Origin: Lithobates sylvaticus
Lineage: Eukaryota; Chordata; Amphibia; Anura; Ranidae
Reading direction: 5' to 3'
Assembly: GCA_028564925.1 (NCBI GenBank)
Contig: CM053026.1
Coordinates: 131,724,150 to 131,788,149, forward strand
Length of the DNA stretch: 64,000 nt
In this document: piece after piece, positions 1 to 11,417 of the stretch
Numbering within the stretch: the first letter of the stretch is position 1
Layout of the letters: the number at the start of each line of letters is the position of its first letter
The notes under the pieces: model-generated
Database searches by the model: none
What the model saw: the letters and a program-made list of their open reading frames with translations, nothing else
What the model was told of the DNA's origin: nothing
Position numbers and translations under genes: made by a program

Positions 1-471
1 ATATTAGCAAACATAATGCTATTAATCTACATACTGTATGTGTTATGAGCATGAAATTGAAACACACAGGCATTTAACAATTATGATCACCATATAGGTG
101 AAAATCTGCTCAGGCGCTGTGCTCTGTTTTGGTGGGGTCAGATATTCATTGATCTGCCATTGATTTTCTTCTTTTTTTTGTTTTTTGTTTCTTTAAATAA
201 GGTGAACCAGGTAATTTTCAGTACCTACACTGCATACATTTACAAGAATAAACTTATTGCATTCATTGTATTAAAGATTATGGAGCTGCATTAAAATTTA
301 TTTTATACTGTACTCATACTGTAATTTCTTGCTTTGTTATTTAAGTAAGGCATTGCTTTATTCATTGACAAAAAGTGCATGTTGGAATTCTGTGCTTCAG
401 TACAGGAGAGGGGACACTTTCTGTCAAGGGGAACTAAAGGGAAATAAAGGGATTTCAGGATCCCTTTATGG
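1..471. other. AT-rich DNA, nothing recognised
   Basis: No reading frame with a recognisable domain and no repeat boundary was found here. The sequence is AT-rich with short T runs. Confidence 0.5.
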
Positions 472-955
472 TTGTCCACAAGGTTTAGGAGTGTGTCTAT
501 GGGGATGTTTGACCATTTTTCCAGAAGTTTGTGAGGTCAGGCACTGATGTGAACTAGAAAGCCTGGCTCACAGTCTCCGCTTTAATTCATCCCAATGGTG
601 TTCTATCGGTTTGAGGTCAGGACTCTGTGCAGTCTAGTCAAGTTCCTCCACCCCAAACTCACTCATCCATGTCTTTATGAACTGGTGCACAGTCATGTTG
701 GAACAGAAAGTGGCCATCCCCAAACTGTTGGGAGCATGAAATTGTCCAAAATGTCTTGGTATCACTGGAACTAAGGGGCCAACCCCAACCCCTGAAAAAC
801 AACCCCACACCATAATCCCCCCTCCACCAAATAATTTGGACCAGTGCACAAAGCAAGGTCCATAAAGACATGGATGAGCAAGTTTGGGGTGGAGGAACTT
901 GTCTGGCCTGAGTCCTGACCTCAACCCCATAGAACACCTTTGGGATGAATTTTAT
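472..955 (-). mobile_element. Degraded Tc1/mariner fragment, folded back on itself
   Basis: This is a decayed piece of a Tc1-like DNA transposon. Read on the minus strand, 560-625 encodes a form of the Tc1 transposase C-terminal signature (SPDLxPIEHxWDE), which carries one of the DDE residues. The same signature appears again on the plus strand at about 905-950 (SPDLNPIEHLWDE). The arms at about 567-690 and 838-955 are therefore inverted copies of one another. No terminal repeats or TA flanks could be placed, so the copy is truncated at both ends. The family is recognised from memory of a widespread fish and amphibian Tc1 lineage. Confidence 0.7.
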
Positions 956-1072
956 AAAGATAAGTTTTCACCATGTCAGAGATTGGTGTGTTGTTGCCAC
1001 ATCCCTATTGTATAGGAAAAAAGGAAACCCCCTTGCTTGGGACTTTAAAGGCAACAACAACACAAGTATAAA

Positions 1073-1320
1073 GTAAAAGGCATTTATTATTACACATAAC
1101 ATTTGATCATACGAATATGTAATGATCAGTTAAAAACAAGACATAACAAAAAAAAATAACAAAAACTTAACAAAATTGCATAGCAAGCATAGAATTGTAT
1201 CATAAATACTCTCCGATTATATAAAATCTCTGGTACCCGACGTGTTTCTGGTTAAAGCCCTTCATCAGGGGTATTGGATAGGAGAATATGTAATCATAGT
1301 TTATCATAAGATAAGCAAAA
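1073..1320 (-). mobile_element. Penelope-like element terminal (pLTR) relic
   Basis: This stretch resembles the terminal region of a Penelope-like element read on the minus strand. The main support is a hammerhead-like block at 1,240-1,270 (CTGATGA, a short hairpin, then GAAACACGTCGG). That block is a known hallmark of PLE pseudo-LTRs. No coding part is left. The exact boundaries are uncertain. Confidence 0.5.
1240..1270 (-). ncRNA. Degenerate hammerhead-ribozyme-like motif
   Basis: On the minus strand the core reads CTGATGA, then AGGGCTTTAACCA, then GAAAC. A GGG/ACC stem II can be drawn only with a mismatch. It is probably no longer active. PLE pLTRs are known to carry such motifs. Confidence 0.4.
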
Positions 1321-1324
1321 GCTG

Positions 1325-1427
1325 ACTTGAAGGGCCGGGAAGGGGAGGACGTCATATGACGCCCTCCCGTCCTGAGAGCTGCGCCGCCTGGCCGTCAATA
1401 GAAAGCCAGCGGTCGGCTAGTGGTTAA
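1325..1427 (+). repeat. 3' end fragment of element B
   Basis: The segment ends in GGTCGGCTAGTGGTTAA, matching the ends of the larger element B copies near 10,123 and 14,422. Only about 100 bp remain. Confidence 0.55.
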
Positions 1428-2314
1428 AGGCAACAACAACAACATAAGTATAAAGATATGTGTATATATACCTGGGCATATTTCCTGGGCATCCCATAAT
1501 TTCACATCCAAGTTCAATCCTCTCAAATAAAAAACAAAAACAAAGCTTATGGACTGTTCTGTGTCTCTGAATGTCTGTGAGACAGATTTCTGGCTGGGCA
1601 GGGTGACAGGTGAACCACTACATTCAGCAACCCCTACGGGGGCATGGCTACATTAATAAGTATAAATTACTTTGTTATCTTAAAGTGTGACTAAACCCAC
1701 AACAGTAAAATCAGTCTGTATATGCAGTAAAGCATGCTTGTTATACTCACTGTGGAACCTAAGCAGTTAATCCTCTGCATTATGTAAAAAGGCTGTTTGA
1801 TCTTGTATGCATAGATCCTCCTCTTCTTGCACTGTCCCCAAAATATGTCTAGATAAGATAGAGTTAGTGGAGTCAGTCGGCATATGCTGTTTTGGTATGT
1901 ATTTTTCTTTGGCCCTGTGCTGATCACATGCATTTACCCATCATCGCTGTCCAGACAGAGGGTCAGGGTTCCTGCATCCTGATAGGACAGCCAGTGCAGT
2001 ATGAAATCTCCTCCTACAAGCTTTAACCAGGCACTGATAAAAGTCACAAGATTGCTATATACTGCTGATGATAAAAGGTATTTAGCAGTTTATATATTTA
2101 CTAAAATGATTGCATTTCCATGTTCTGTGTACTGTGGGAGACCAGATATAGTGGATGCAGGGTCCTGGGTTAAGCAACACTTTAATGAAAAGTTATCACC
2201 AATTAAACAGGCCCTTATCAGAAATGCAAAAATTGCTGTGTTCCATAGGAGGTGTACAAGTGTGTCAGGATACTCTTGGTTAGTTTTGCATTTATAGTCA
2301 TTTTTTACCTACTA
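1428..2314. other. Unannotated DNA
   Basis: No domain, terminal repeat or known repeat was recognised. The frames at 1,691-1,933 and 2,001-2,297 show no family signature. Confidence 0.4.
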
Positions 2315-2317
2315 TTA

Positions 2318-2497
2318 TGGCTGGTTCACATCAGATCCTTTCCAGTGTGTTGTTAAATAAAACATTTTCAAATGTAAAAATGAAAAAAATAAAATAAAAA
2401 TGCACTGGAACGCTTTGAAAACACGTCAAAAAAGCATCAAAAATGTGTGTATGCAAAAAATCATCCGGAAAGCTGAAATTGTGGTGTGAACAAGCAA
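2318..2497. mobile_element. Palindromic MITE 1 (TTA target duplication)
   Basis: Flanked by TTA at 2,315-2,317 and 2,498-2,500. The left end TGGCTGGTTCACATC pairs roughly with the reverse complement of the right end. The 3-bp TTA duplication and the 'TTCACA' inverted ends suggest a PIF/Harbinger-type MITE. It has no coding capacity. Confidence 0.55.
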
Positions 2498-2513
2498 TTA
2501 AATATGATTGTAA

Positions 2514-2823
2514 GGCTCCATGCACACTGGCCTTAAAAAAAACACCAATCCCCTTGCCAGAAAAAAAACCCTCATATAGGGTGTTTTGTGTACACAGTTT
2601 AGGCGAGTTTAGGAGTGTTTAGCGCTTTTTCTGCCAGAAAGCTCCAATCAAAAATGCAAGCTAGAAGGTTTTTTTTTTTCTGCCTCTAAATGCTGAGCTT
2701 AAAATATGCCTGTAATTGTCCTAATGTGCATGGACACATAGTATAACATTGAGCTGCTTCTACAGGCAAAACGCATAATTCTCCTGTGGAAGCAACAATT
2801 TGTAAGTCAGTGTGCATGGACCC
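2514..2823. mobile_element. Palindromic MITE 2
   Basis: Inverted ends are GGCTCCATGCACACTGGCC on the left and the complement of GTCAGTGTGCATGGACCC on the right. The flanks are TAA on the left (2,511-2,513) and TTA on the right (2,824-2,826), so the target duplication is not identical. Probably the same broad MITE class as its neighbours. Confidence 0.55.
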
Positions 2824-2826
2824 TTA

Positions 2827-3210
2827 TGGCTTGTACACGATCCCAATATCGTACGAAAACGAACGTCCGTGGAAGGATCGTACGATTTTCGGAACGTACG
2901 ATTTTCGGATCGTGTGTACACTACTTTCAACAGCCGATCACGACCGTTCATCTGATCTTATACGATCGGGCATGCACGATAATTTTTCTCGTACGATACC
3001 CGATTGTACGATTTTTGGTTAGTCAGTATAGTTGTCGTCCGAAAATTCAATACAAATACATTACAACACATGACATCACTTCCAATTTTTTTTTTCTGTC
3101 GTACGAGAATTTTCGGGACTTTATTTAGCTTTTCGATCTCTACTAGCGACTATTAAGCGAAATCGGCCGTACGATCGGTCGTACGATATTCGGATCGTGT
3201 GTACGGGGCA
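2827..3210. mobile_element. Palindromic MITE 3 (TTA target duplication)
   Basis: Flanked by TTA at 2,824-2,826 and 3,211-3,213. Inverted ends resemble GGCTTGTACACGATCC. The interior is rich in the palindromic TCGTACGA word. No reading frame has a domain. Confidence 0.7.
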
Positions 3211-3213
3211 TTA

Positions 3214-3511
3214 GGCTCAGTTCACACTAGTGTGGGCCGTGTGGCCTGCATTTGCTCGGGCACAGCAGCCCATTCATTTGAACTGCTTGAACCACAGAAA
3301 AAAGGTGCATGCACCTTTTTAAAGACACGGCCGCAGGGAAACCGCATGGTCCTTTTGACCATGTGGTTCCCCTGCAGTTCCCGCACCTGTGATCGCGCTG
3401 CAAAATGAGATGCGCGGTGGCAATTCAGCTGCGGGTAGTTGCCAGTGCAGGAATCATTGATTCCCGCACCCACAACTGGAACACACAGTGCGGGCTAGTG
3501 TGAACCTAGCC
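3214..3511. mobile_element. Palindromic MITE 4 (TTA target duplication)
   Basis: Flanked by TTA at 3,211-3,213 and 3,512-3,514. The left end GGCTCAGTTCACACTAGTG pairs with the right end CTAGTGTGAACCTAGCC. It shares its left TTA with the right TTA of the preceding MITE. Confidence 0.75.
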
Positions 3512-3514
3512 TTA

Positions 3515-5779
3515 TTGTGCATGTGTGTTATTATTAATAATAAAATATTTGTTTACTTTTCTATTTGTCAGTGTAATTTGCTACTGCCTCTCCTGTCACA
3601 ATGTAATCCAGTCTTCATTCTCCTGAGCCTTTTCAATGTGCGTGCAACAACTGTAGAAAAATCGCCACCCTATAGTGCAGATACAATGCAACTTACACGT
3701 GTTAAATCCTATATTTATTTAACTATAAAATATTTTTTTGTACACCTTGAATGTTATAAACAAATTATATTACAGTTTCTTGCAATCAAGAATCAGGCAA
3801 AAAATCCTGTATGATATCTAGCAATAATCATAAGTAGCAATATAACACATTATTGGCTTTTTCATATATCAAGGCCTTTTCATTTTATTTATTAGGAAGA
3901 CGTGATAAACATAAAGATGAACTAGGAAACCCCTAGTGAAAAAAATTGATGTAACTGAAAAAAAAAGCATACACAAACAGTCAGATAATCCTACAGGGAG
4001 TCCTACCAGGGTTACATATGAATTCTCAATACAGCTTTGAAATTCTGTGGACTTTATCCATTGTATATAAATTCCAGATCCATCCTGGTGCATTCCGTTG
4101 ACCTCTTCTGGGATTCTGATAAATTGCCCTTCACATGTCATTTAATATGATGCAAGTTCATGCAACTAAAGGGGTCAGGATATTAGTGTTTAAAACTGAA
4201 TTTTAATGTGCCAGGGTAAAAAAAAAAAAAAACAAGATCTTTGTCTACTACTAGTTGTATCATCAAAGTGAGGGTCTGAATCCTAGCGTGAGGTTCAATG
4301 AATAATGAGGTAAGGTATACTCCGTCAAGAAGCCCTCTCTCTGAAATGTCACAAATGTCACAATGAATAACAGATGTACTGTTCATATGGCTTTGAATCG
4401 TCCAAGGGAGTTTTTTCATTTATATAATAGTGAAATCTAGCGAATATCAGCCCTGTTTGCTAGAAAATTTATTTGTAAATGTATTCTGGCTTTTATTTTT
4501 TCCCTTTTTTTTTTTTATTGGATTATATATATATAATTATTACATGTAATTACCATCAAAAATTGATCCTTGTTTTTCAAAATATTTATTGCACTGCCAA
4601 AACACAATATTTGTAAGAGTGAACTGTAACTACTGGATGAACCCCGCTGTAACCTACGGGATTCATTGTAGTAGTTGTGTTTTTCTCTTTCTTTTTTGAT
4701 TTTGTGCTGTTTGAGCCGGGGAAAGCACAAAGGCTTTTTTCTGTACAACTTCTTTTAGAAAACCAATAAAAAGTATTTCAAAAAATAAATAAAAATGAAT
4801 ACAGGTTTTGGTGTACTTGAAGTCATAGGGACTTCTGTAACAGGATACATCAACTACTGTGACCAAATCATGGTGTCACGCTCCCCTAAATTGTATCTCC
4901 CCCACCAAATAAACCTGACTACCTAAAAATATTCTACTAACTAAAACTAATATGGTAGTACTTACCTACCTACCAGATGAGGCCCATCATCATTAGGTCA
5001 GCAAAGAAGAAAGAAAACTGTCTGTCATGTACCTCATGCCATGCATACGCCATAACCCGATACTTTGATGGGAGGGAACAAATGAATAAACATTCCTCCG
5101 AGATCTCTGGGGGGGGGGGGGGAGTGTTTTTTTTTCTTTAAAACAGATGACTGAGGTTTTGTATGGAGCATGTGCAAGATTAGGTCCATGACACCATTCA
5201 CTTTACATTGCGCATGTACCATACAAATTTACACTAATCTGTAAAAATCTAAAAAATATTTGCGTAGATCCAGAAAGTAGACCCAAAAAAAAGGTAAGTG
5301 ACAGCAAAAAAGAGTTAAAAAAAACAAAAAAACAGATGTTAGATGATTTCACATCAGCATGTATAGGACTGGAACTTAGCAGATTAGATATGAATGCCTC
5401 CTCTTTTCTGTTTTGTTTGGACCACTTGAAAGTTCTCTTGTGGGAAAAATCAACCCTCAGATCTACTAACCGTTTGGAAGTATCACCTATGATCCAGTAC
5501 CATAAGTTGGTTCCCACATCTGTTTTCTGAGGTTTGAATATATTTATCTTTTATGGTCAGAAAGATACTTTTGTTGATTTTTGTCAGTCTAAGTTCATCA
5601 TCTATCCCACTTTCTAGATAACCCTCAGCCTTATGGGGCCTGTATGTCCATCTCTGTGTTACACCAGATATCTCCGCTTTTTTCAATGTCCTTGAGACAC
5701 CAGGGCCGCGATCTCCAAACATAGGACATGTTCTACAGTTCAGGTGGGGACACAGCGGGGGGGGGGGGGTACTCTTGGT
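3515..5779. other. Unannotated DNA with poly(G) runs
   Basis: No gene or element was recognised. There is a 14-base G run near 5,109 and another near 5,757. The minus-strand frames at 5,203-5,517 and 5,483-5,722 could be decayed flanks of the PLE relic that follows, but no motif supports this. Confidence 0.35.
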
Positions 5780-6060
5780 TTAACTGCATCTGCGAGATAA
5801 TTTCATTTCTATTTTTTGATGTGTTTAAAATATTGTTCAGATTATTAAATACTGATTTTGATATAGTTTTTCACCTATAGTTACCATGCTAGGCAGTGCT
5901 TGTTGGAAGTCTCCTGAGGAAGCCATTGCATGGCGAAACACGTAGAGCAAGAAGTCACTGCTGGTTACTCGTATTATGGTTACCGTATGATGATACTGTG
6001 ATATTTTATACATTTTGTATAAAAACATTTATATTTTTGATATATTTGATTAAGTAATTC
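5780..6060 (+). mobile_element. Penelope-like terminal (pLTR) relic with hammerhead-like motif
   Basis: The stretch is recognised as a PLE pLTR remnant by the well-formed hammerhead-like core at 5,913-5,945, followed by CACGTAGAGC. There is no coding sequence next to it, so this is probably a 5'-truncated insertion. Boundaries are approximate. Confidence 0.5.
5913..5945 (+). ncRNA. Hammerhead-ribozyme-like core
   Basis: The sequence reads CTGAGGA, one extra A, then a perfect 4-bp stem II GCCA-TTGCA-TGGC, then GAAAC. These are the conserved hammerhead boxes in order, with the extra A seen in the other copies in this window. Best preserved of the motifs found. Confidence 0.55.
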
Positions 6061-7156
6061 CTTGGCACCCTAAAAATCCCATATTCCCTCTCCTACCAAT
6101 ATATGTATTCATAGGGATGAGGTGCCTTCTTGACTATCTAGCTTCCAGCAATTTACAATTATATTCTATTTTAGAACTGTTTAGGGTGGTAGGGTGTTAG
6201 AGCCACTGTCATATAATTACAGATGCCCTTTCCCCTCTAGGGAGATTAATCATCTCTGACAGTTGTGACCAAAATTGAGAGTTTTGGAAAATCCCAAATT
6301 TTGAGATGTCACCATGCCAAGAATAGAAATAGAAAATCTTCCAATATTCTGATGATAACTCTTGGGACAAGGCTGGGACTTTGGCACTTTTTCCTATTGC
6401 ATTTGTTATGTCTACTGAACAAGAAATGAAGGGAAATTTCCCCTTTCCATTCTCTATTTAAAGAAAAGTTTGCTTTTAGATACGATTGAGGACTCTATAA
6501 CACTATTGCAATGCATAAGCTTGTGTTGCGTTAGAACAGCCCTTTCATTTAAAAAGGTGCATGTAGTAATTGTGTCAGTACACCACAACACGTAATGCAT
6601 TTCTGTGCCACGCACATCCATGAGCAAATGGCACTGCATTACCACAATGCATGGAATGTGTTACCGTGCATTAAAATAATGCGCCTTGTTACAATGCACA
6701 ATAGTGTGAATGGGCTTTTGAGGATTCATTTTAGTGTTCATATTGTCAAATTTTAGGTAAGGATGTGTTAAAATTTACCTGTGGCACAATTGCTGGAGGC
6801 ATGATAACATAGGCACTTCTTGGTGTCTACATGCAGGAAGGGGCAGACTACACACTGACCATGATGCATCGGGACCCATTTTTCTAAATACAGCTCTTAG
6901 TCGTCAAATTAGGTTTGGAGCCAAAAGTGGGAGGTGCTTGAGCTACCATGCTGCCAGTGATTACTTGGTGGTTGTTAATAGGTATTGATTATTACTGCAG
7001 GGAACTATGGTATCTTGTTTTCAGAACTAAAAGCCCTGCAAACTACCGAACATGGTTCCCGATGCTGAAAACAAACATCCATCCTTCCCCAAGTCGTGTT
7101 GAGAAACTGAGCTTTTTGTCACAAGTCTGCGAGTCCTGCATGAAATTGTATGGAAC
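6061..7156. other. Unannotated DNA
   Basis: Nothing recognised. Around 6,510-6,720 the sequence is rich in TGCATTA/TAATGCA words and could be an old palindromic MITE, but its ends could not be defined. Confidence 0.35.
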
Positions 7157-7290
7157 ATAACAAAGGCCTGTGATTAGCAAGTTGCATTCCTAGTTGAGCT
7201 TGCAGCACGTATTATAGCATGCTGGGGGTGACATTTCCATGTGGGGCTGCTGAATAACAGCAAAGATTTTAAAAAGGGGATTTCCACTTT
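7157..7290 (+). repeat. Dispersed repeat C, partial copy 1
   Basis: AACAAAGGCCTGTGATTAGC followed by an ATGCTGGG block is shared with 9,011-9,100. The pair shows an interspersed repeat. Its class is unknown. Confidence 0.5.
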
Positions 7291-8013
7291 TAATAGAAAA
7301 AAATATATATAAATAACACAAGTCCTTTTGTTATACGTTATTAAAAATTACATTTCCATTTCAGTCTGAAGCTGCTTTAATTTTCTAAAACTGTAAAAAA
7401 AAAAAAAAGTGATATGTCTACCTGTAGGAGTTGAACTCCCCAGAAATGTACGGTAATTCACTACTTTATGTGATTGGCTCACTGTTTTAGATATCTGATA
7501 CCAGTGAAATTTTAGCCATCCTTTGGAATAGGAATTTCATTTTTGGCACAATACCAATATATTGTATCAAATTACAGAGCGCTATCAAAGGAAGGATCAA
7601 AAGCATGAGTTACAGAATGTCTTCTCAAGTCATTAAGAAGGAAGAGAACAAACAATAACAAAACAACCAGAAACAAAAACCTACAACAATATGCACCAAA
7701 ATTGGCACATCAATATCAAACATATATAAGCGTCATGTAAAGCATTATATTCCAGAAATCGTATTCAGTTGTAACCATGTTGATGGTGGAACATTTGGAT
7801 ACCTTGAGTGGAATAGGCTAGAAACTGCTCCTAGGTACACTGAGTGTTAACCCTTTGAATAACTAAAGATTAGGGGCAAAGGTTGTCTTCCATCTTTTCA
7901 GAATGGTCAATCTTGCTGCAATAAGGATGTATGACATTATAGTCCTGTATTGACTTGTTATGCTCAATGCCAGGTTTGGTGAAGGGCTTGATAGCATAGC
8001 TGTCATTCTGGAG
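7291..8013. other. Unannotated DNA
   Basis: No element or gene was recognised. The minus-strand frame 7,870-8,085 has no recognisable domain. Confidence 0.35.
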
Positions 8014-8195
8014 ATAAGGAAAAATACACAGTTCCAAAAAAATGTCTCTTACATTACCAAAGTATTTGATATATATTACCAACACTGCCTCATTAAATAT
8101 TTACTGCTGGCATTAATGAGGCAGTGTTGGTAATATATATCAAATACTTTGGTAATGTAAGAGCCATTTTTTTGGAACTGCGTATTTTTCCTTAT
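8014..8195. repeat. 82-bp inverted duplication with 18-bp spacer
   Basis: Arms 8,014-8,095 and 8,114-8,195 are nearly perfect reverse complements with two or three mismatches. The word TGGCATTAATGAGGCAG occurs at the start of the right arm (8,109) and again just after it (8,197). That pattern suggests a replication template switch rather than a transposon. Confidence 0.85.
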
Positions 8196-8763
8196 TGGCA
8201 TTAATGAGGCAGGATCGGGGAACATTTTAGGTAATTTGTAAGGGGTCATATTTTCATTCTTATTAAATTGAATCAATGGGTAATTGTTTTTCTCATTAAC
8301 AAAAACTATAGTTGTGACTTGGTTTAAACACAACATAGATGTATTACCTTTCCATTGCACAGATTTCCTTCCCCAGAAGTCAGCTTTTCATTGTCAGTTT
8401 TCAGCTGTCTCATAATAATCTATAATCCTGTACTAAGCCACTTTAATGCTGTCTGATCATAAGTTTCCCCTTACAAGTTTCCTATCATCTCTGCAAAGGC
8501 TACAGGGAACCTTATGGCTACTCTTTGAAGCAATAACAAGGTTAATCATGCAGTCAAGATCATTTAAATGCACATTTATAAAAGATAAAACCGTATACGG
8601 ATTATGTAGGGAAATACTCTGCAGTAGAATATTTCAGGATAAATGCACATTTAAATCTTTTGTATTCAAACATGTCTATATACTGGATGGAAAAGTTGTT
8701 ATAGAGTAACACAAAATAGCTTACTAAATAAAATGATAGTTAAGTACAGTGGCCTTAAAATGA
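8196..8763. other. Unannotated DNA
   Basis: No element was recognised. The minus-strand frame ending near 8,360 (94 codons) runs through the foldback and lacks a known domain. Confidence 0.35.
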
Positions 8764-9154
8764 AACTTTATCTTAAAAAGGGAAGCTCTGCTTTAAGACC
8801 CACCCCCCGTCTTCTACCACATTTAGCATATCATTTTGTGGGACATGTCACAGGTTCCTGAAGGCTGCGGGACCACTCACAAAGCGCAGCACGGCTCACA
8901 CATGTGCAGTTGGAAGCCTGCTGTGAAGTCACAAGCTGTCACAGCCAGCTTCCCAAGATAAGGATGCCAGCGCCAGGGACCCAAAGACTAGTAAATGAAG
9001 TAGGGAACAAAACAAAGGCCTGTGATTAGCAATTTCTAGTTGAGCCACCATGGCATGCTGGGGAGACAACGCCATGTTGGGATACTGAATAGCAGCGAAG
9101 AACTAGCCCAGGTGAGGACAGTGCTGGATCCTTGGACAGGTAAGCGTCCTTTTA
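8764..9154 (+). repeat. Dispersed repeat C, copy 2 (interrupted)
   Basis: It shares blocks with 7,157-7,290 and with 52,490-52,850, including CTGTCACAGCCAGCTTCCC-like and GCATGCTGGG words. It continues as short pieces at about 10,124-10,151 and 11,309-11,345. Element B and the hAT element therefore appear to have inserted into it. Confidence 0.45.
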
Positions 9155-10123
9155 TTAACCACTTCAGCACCGGGCGATTTTACCCCCTTCCTTACCAGAG
9201 CACTTTTTGCCATTTGGCACTGCGTCGGTTTAACTGACAATTGCACAGTCGTGCGACGTTGCACCCAAACAAAATTGACGTCCTTTTTTTCCCACAAACA
9301 GAGTTTTCTTTTGGTGGTATTTGATCACCTCTGCGGTTTTTATTTTTTTCTGCTATAAACAAAAGAAGAGCGACAATTTTGAAAAAAAAACACAATATTT
9401 TTTACTTTTTGCTATAATAAATATCCCATTTAAAAAAAAAAAAACGAATTTTCTCCTCAGTTTAGGCCGATACGTATTCTTCTACATATTTTTGGTAAAA
9501 AAAATCGCAATAAGCGTATATAGATCGGTTTGCGCAAAAGTTATAGCGCTTACAAAATAGGGGATAGATTTATTGCATTTTTTTTTTTACTAGTAATGGC
9601 GGCGATCTGCGATTTTTTTTTGTGACTGCGACATTGCGGCGGACAATTCGGACACTTTTGACACATTTTTGGGACCATTCACATTTACACAGCGATCGTT
9701 GCTATAAAATTGCAGTGATTACTGTGTAAATGTGACTGGCAGGGAAGAGGTTAACACTAGGGGGCGCTGCATGGGTTAATATGTTCCCTATGTGAGTGAT
9801 TCTAACTGTGGGGGGAGGGGACTCACAAGGGGAGGAGACCGATCGGTGTTCCTCCGTACTGGGAGCACACCATCGGTCTCCTCTCCACTGACAGGACGTG
9901 GAGTTTACACACACAGCTCCACGGTCCTGCTGTTTTCCCGGGCAATCGCGGGTGCCTGGCGGACATCACGGCCGCCGGGCACGCGCACCGGGTCCCGAGC
10001 GACACCATGGGCGCGCGCCCCCTAGACGGCCAGGAATGGTAGGACGTCATATGACGTCCACCCAGGATGGTAGATCCACCTTGTGGACGTCATATTACAA
10101 TGGGTGGGTAATGAAGTGGTTAA
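9155..10123 (+). mobile_element. Element B, copy 1: ~1-kb non-autonomous repeat
   Basis: It begins TTAACCACTTCAGCAC and ends GAAGTGGTTAA, giving a short inverted terminus with TTAA at each edge. Interior landmarks are TTTGGTGGTATTTGATCACC and GCCGATACGTATTC. I remember this sequence as extremely common in ranid genomes. It has no coding domain, and its transposon class is not clear from the ends alone. Copies or pieces also lie at 1,325, 12,713, 23,111 and 62,308. Confidence 0.75.
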
Positions 10124-10143
10124 AAGTCAGCAACTACAGTATT

Positions 10144-10151
10144 CATTATAA
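10144..10151 (+). repeat. 8-bp target duplication, left (CATTATAA)
   Basis: Identical to 11,309-11,316, flanking the hAT-type element. Confidence 0.9.
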
Positions 10152-11308
10152 CAGGGCTTGACAAATTTGCTTGGAATCTAGGAGCCAGCTAAAAAAGTTA
10201 GGAGCCAGGTTTTCTTTTTATTTATTTTTTTTAACGACATGGAGACGAGTGAGGGGAAGATGGCCCCCGCCTGTCTCCAAGTCATTGCAGGGCAGAAGCG
10301 ACTTCAAATCGTCACTTCTGCCCATAGCTCTTAAAAAGGGACATTTTATATTTTTTTTTCAAATGGCAATGGTCTTTTTGACCCCAGATCTCATATTTAA
10401 GAGGCCCTGTCATGCTTTTTTTCTATTACAAGGGATGTTTACATTCCTTGTAATAGGAATACAAGTGACACCATTTTTTTTTCAAAAGAACAGTGAAAAA
10501 ATTAAAAGTTAAAATAAATAAGAAAAAAATAATAATTTTAAAAGCGCTCGTCCCGCCGAGCTTGTTTGCAGAAGCAAACGCACACGTGAGTAGCGCCCGC
10601 ATATGAAAGCGGTGTTCAAACCACACATGTGAGGTATCGCCGTGATCGGTAGAGCGAGAACAATAATTCTAGCCCTAGACCTCCTCTGTAAATCAAAACA
10701 TGCAACCTGTAGAATTTTTTAAACGTCACCTATGGAGATTTTGAAGGGTAAAAGTTTGTCGCCATTCCACGAGTGGGCACAATTTTGAAGCGCGACATGT
10801 TTGGTATCAATTTACTCGCCGTAACATTATCTTTCACAATATAAAAAAAAATTGGGCAAACTTTACTGGTGTGTTATTTTTTAATTAAAAAAAGTATTTT
10901 TTCCCAAAAAAGTGCGCTTGTAAGTCCGCTGCGCAAATACAGTGTGACAGAAAGTATTGCAATGAACTCCATTTTATTCTCTAGGGTGTTAGAAAAATAT
11001 ATATATATAATGTTTGGGGGTTCTAAGTGAAGGAGATGGGCAGGCAGTGAAAACAAAACAGCTCCATTAGCATTGCTGGGTGTCATACCAACGGCCACCA
11101 CAAGAGGGCGCTAGATTCAAAAAGGTAATATAGGACTGCACAAGGCCGCAAAGCCGGGGCCTCAATTACCCTCCCGGCGCGGCCCATCGCCATCGCGCGC
11201 GGGGGGTGCACTATGGAGACAGGATACCCCCAGCTGTGCTGCCCCAGGCGCCAGGTCGCTAATTCTAGTCGCCAATGCGACCTGGCGACCGGGATTTGTC
11301 GAGCACTG
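10152..11308. mobile_element. hAT-type non-autonomous transposon
   Basis: The element starts CAGGGCTTGACAAAT and ends ATTTGTCGAGCACTG, inverted termini of about 15 bp with the CAG...CTG edges typical of hAT elements. It is bounded by a perfect 8-bp duplication, the size hAT transposases make. The 1,157-bp interior has no transposase frame, so it must have moved with a supplied enzyme. An interior segment near 10,620-10,900 resembles 63,150-63,690. Confidence 0.85.
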
Positions 11309-11316
11309 CATTATAA
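11309..11316 (+). repeat. 8-bp target duplication, right (CATTATAA)
   Basis: Matches 10,144-10,151 exactly. Confidence 0.9.
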
Positions 11317-11365
11317 TATTGTGTATAATTCAAGTGAAACTCTACTTTTGTCAAACACAAAACAG

Positions 11366-11417
11366 AGTGTGTGTGTGTGTGTGTGTGTATATACATATAT
11401 ATATATATATATATATA
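11366..11417. repeat. (TG)n(TA)n microsatellite
   Basis: A TG run passes into a TA run directly at the left edge of the Tc1 copy. The same kind of tract resumes at 12,627. Confidence 0.95.

Larger units (their letters stand above)
1046..1452. repeat. Composite old insertion flanked by ~27-bp direct repeats
   Basis: A similar AAGGCAACAACAAC-containing segment occurs at 1,046-1,073 and 1,424-1,452. Between the two lie a PLE terminal relic and the end of an element B copy. The repeats may be a long target duplication or leftovers of an older repeat that was split. They have drifted, so the insertion is not young. Confidence 0.35.

Noticed and set aside
7870-8360. Two minus-strand frames as possible host exons
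   Set aside because: No domain, no splice signals that I could trust, and one runs through a palindrome.
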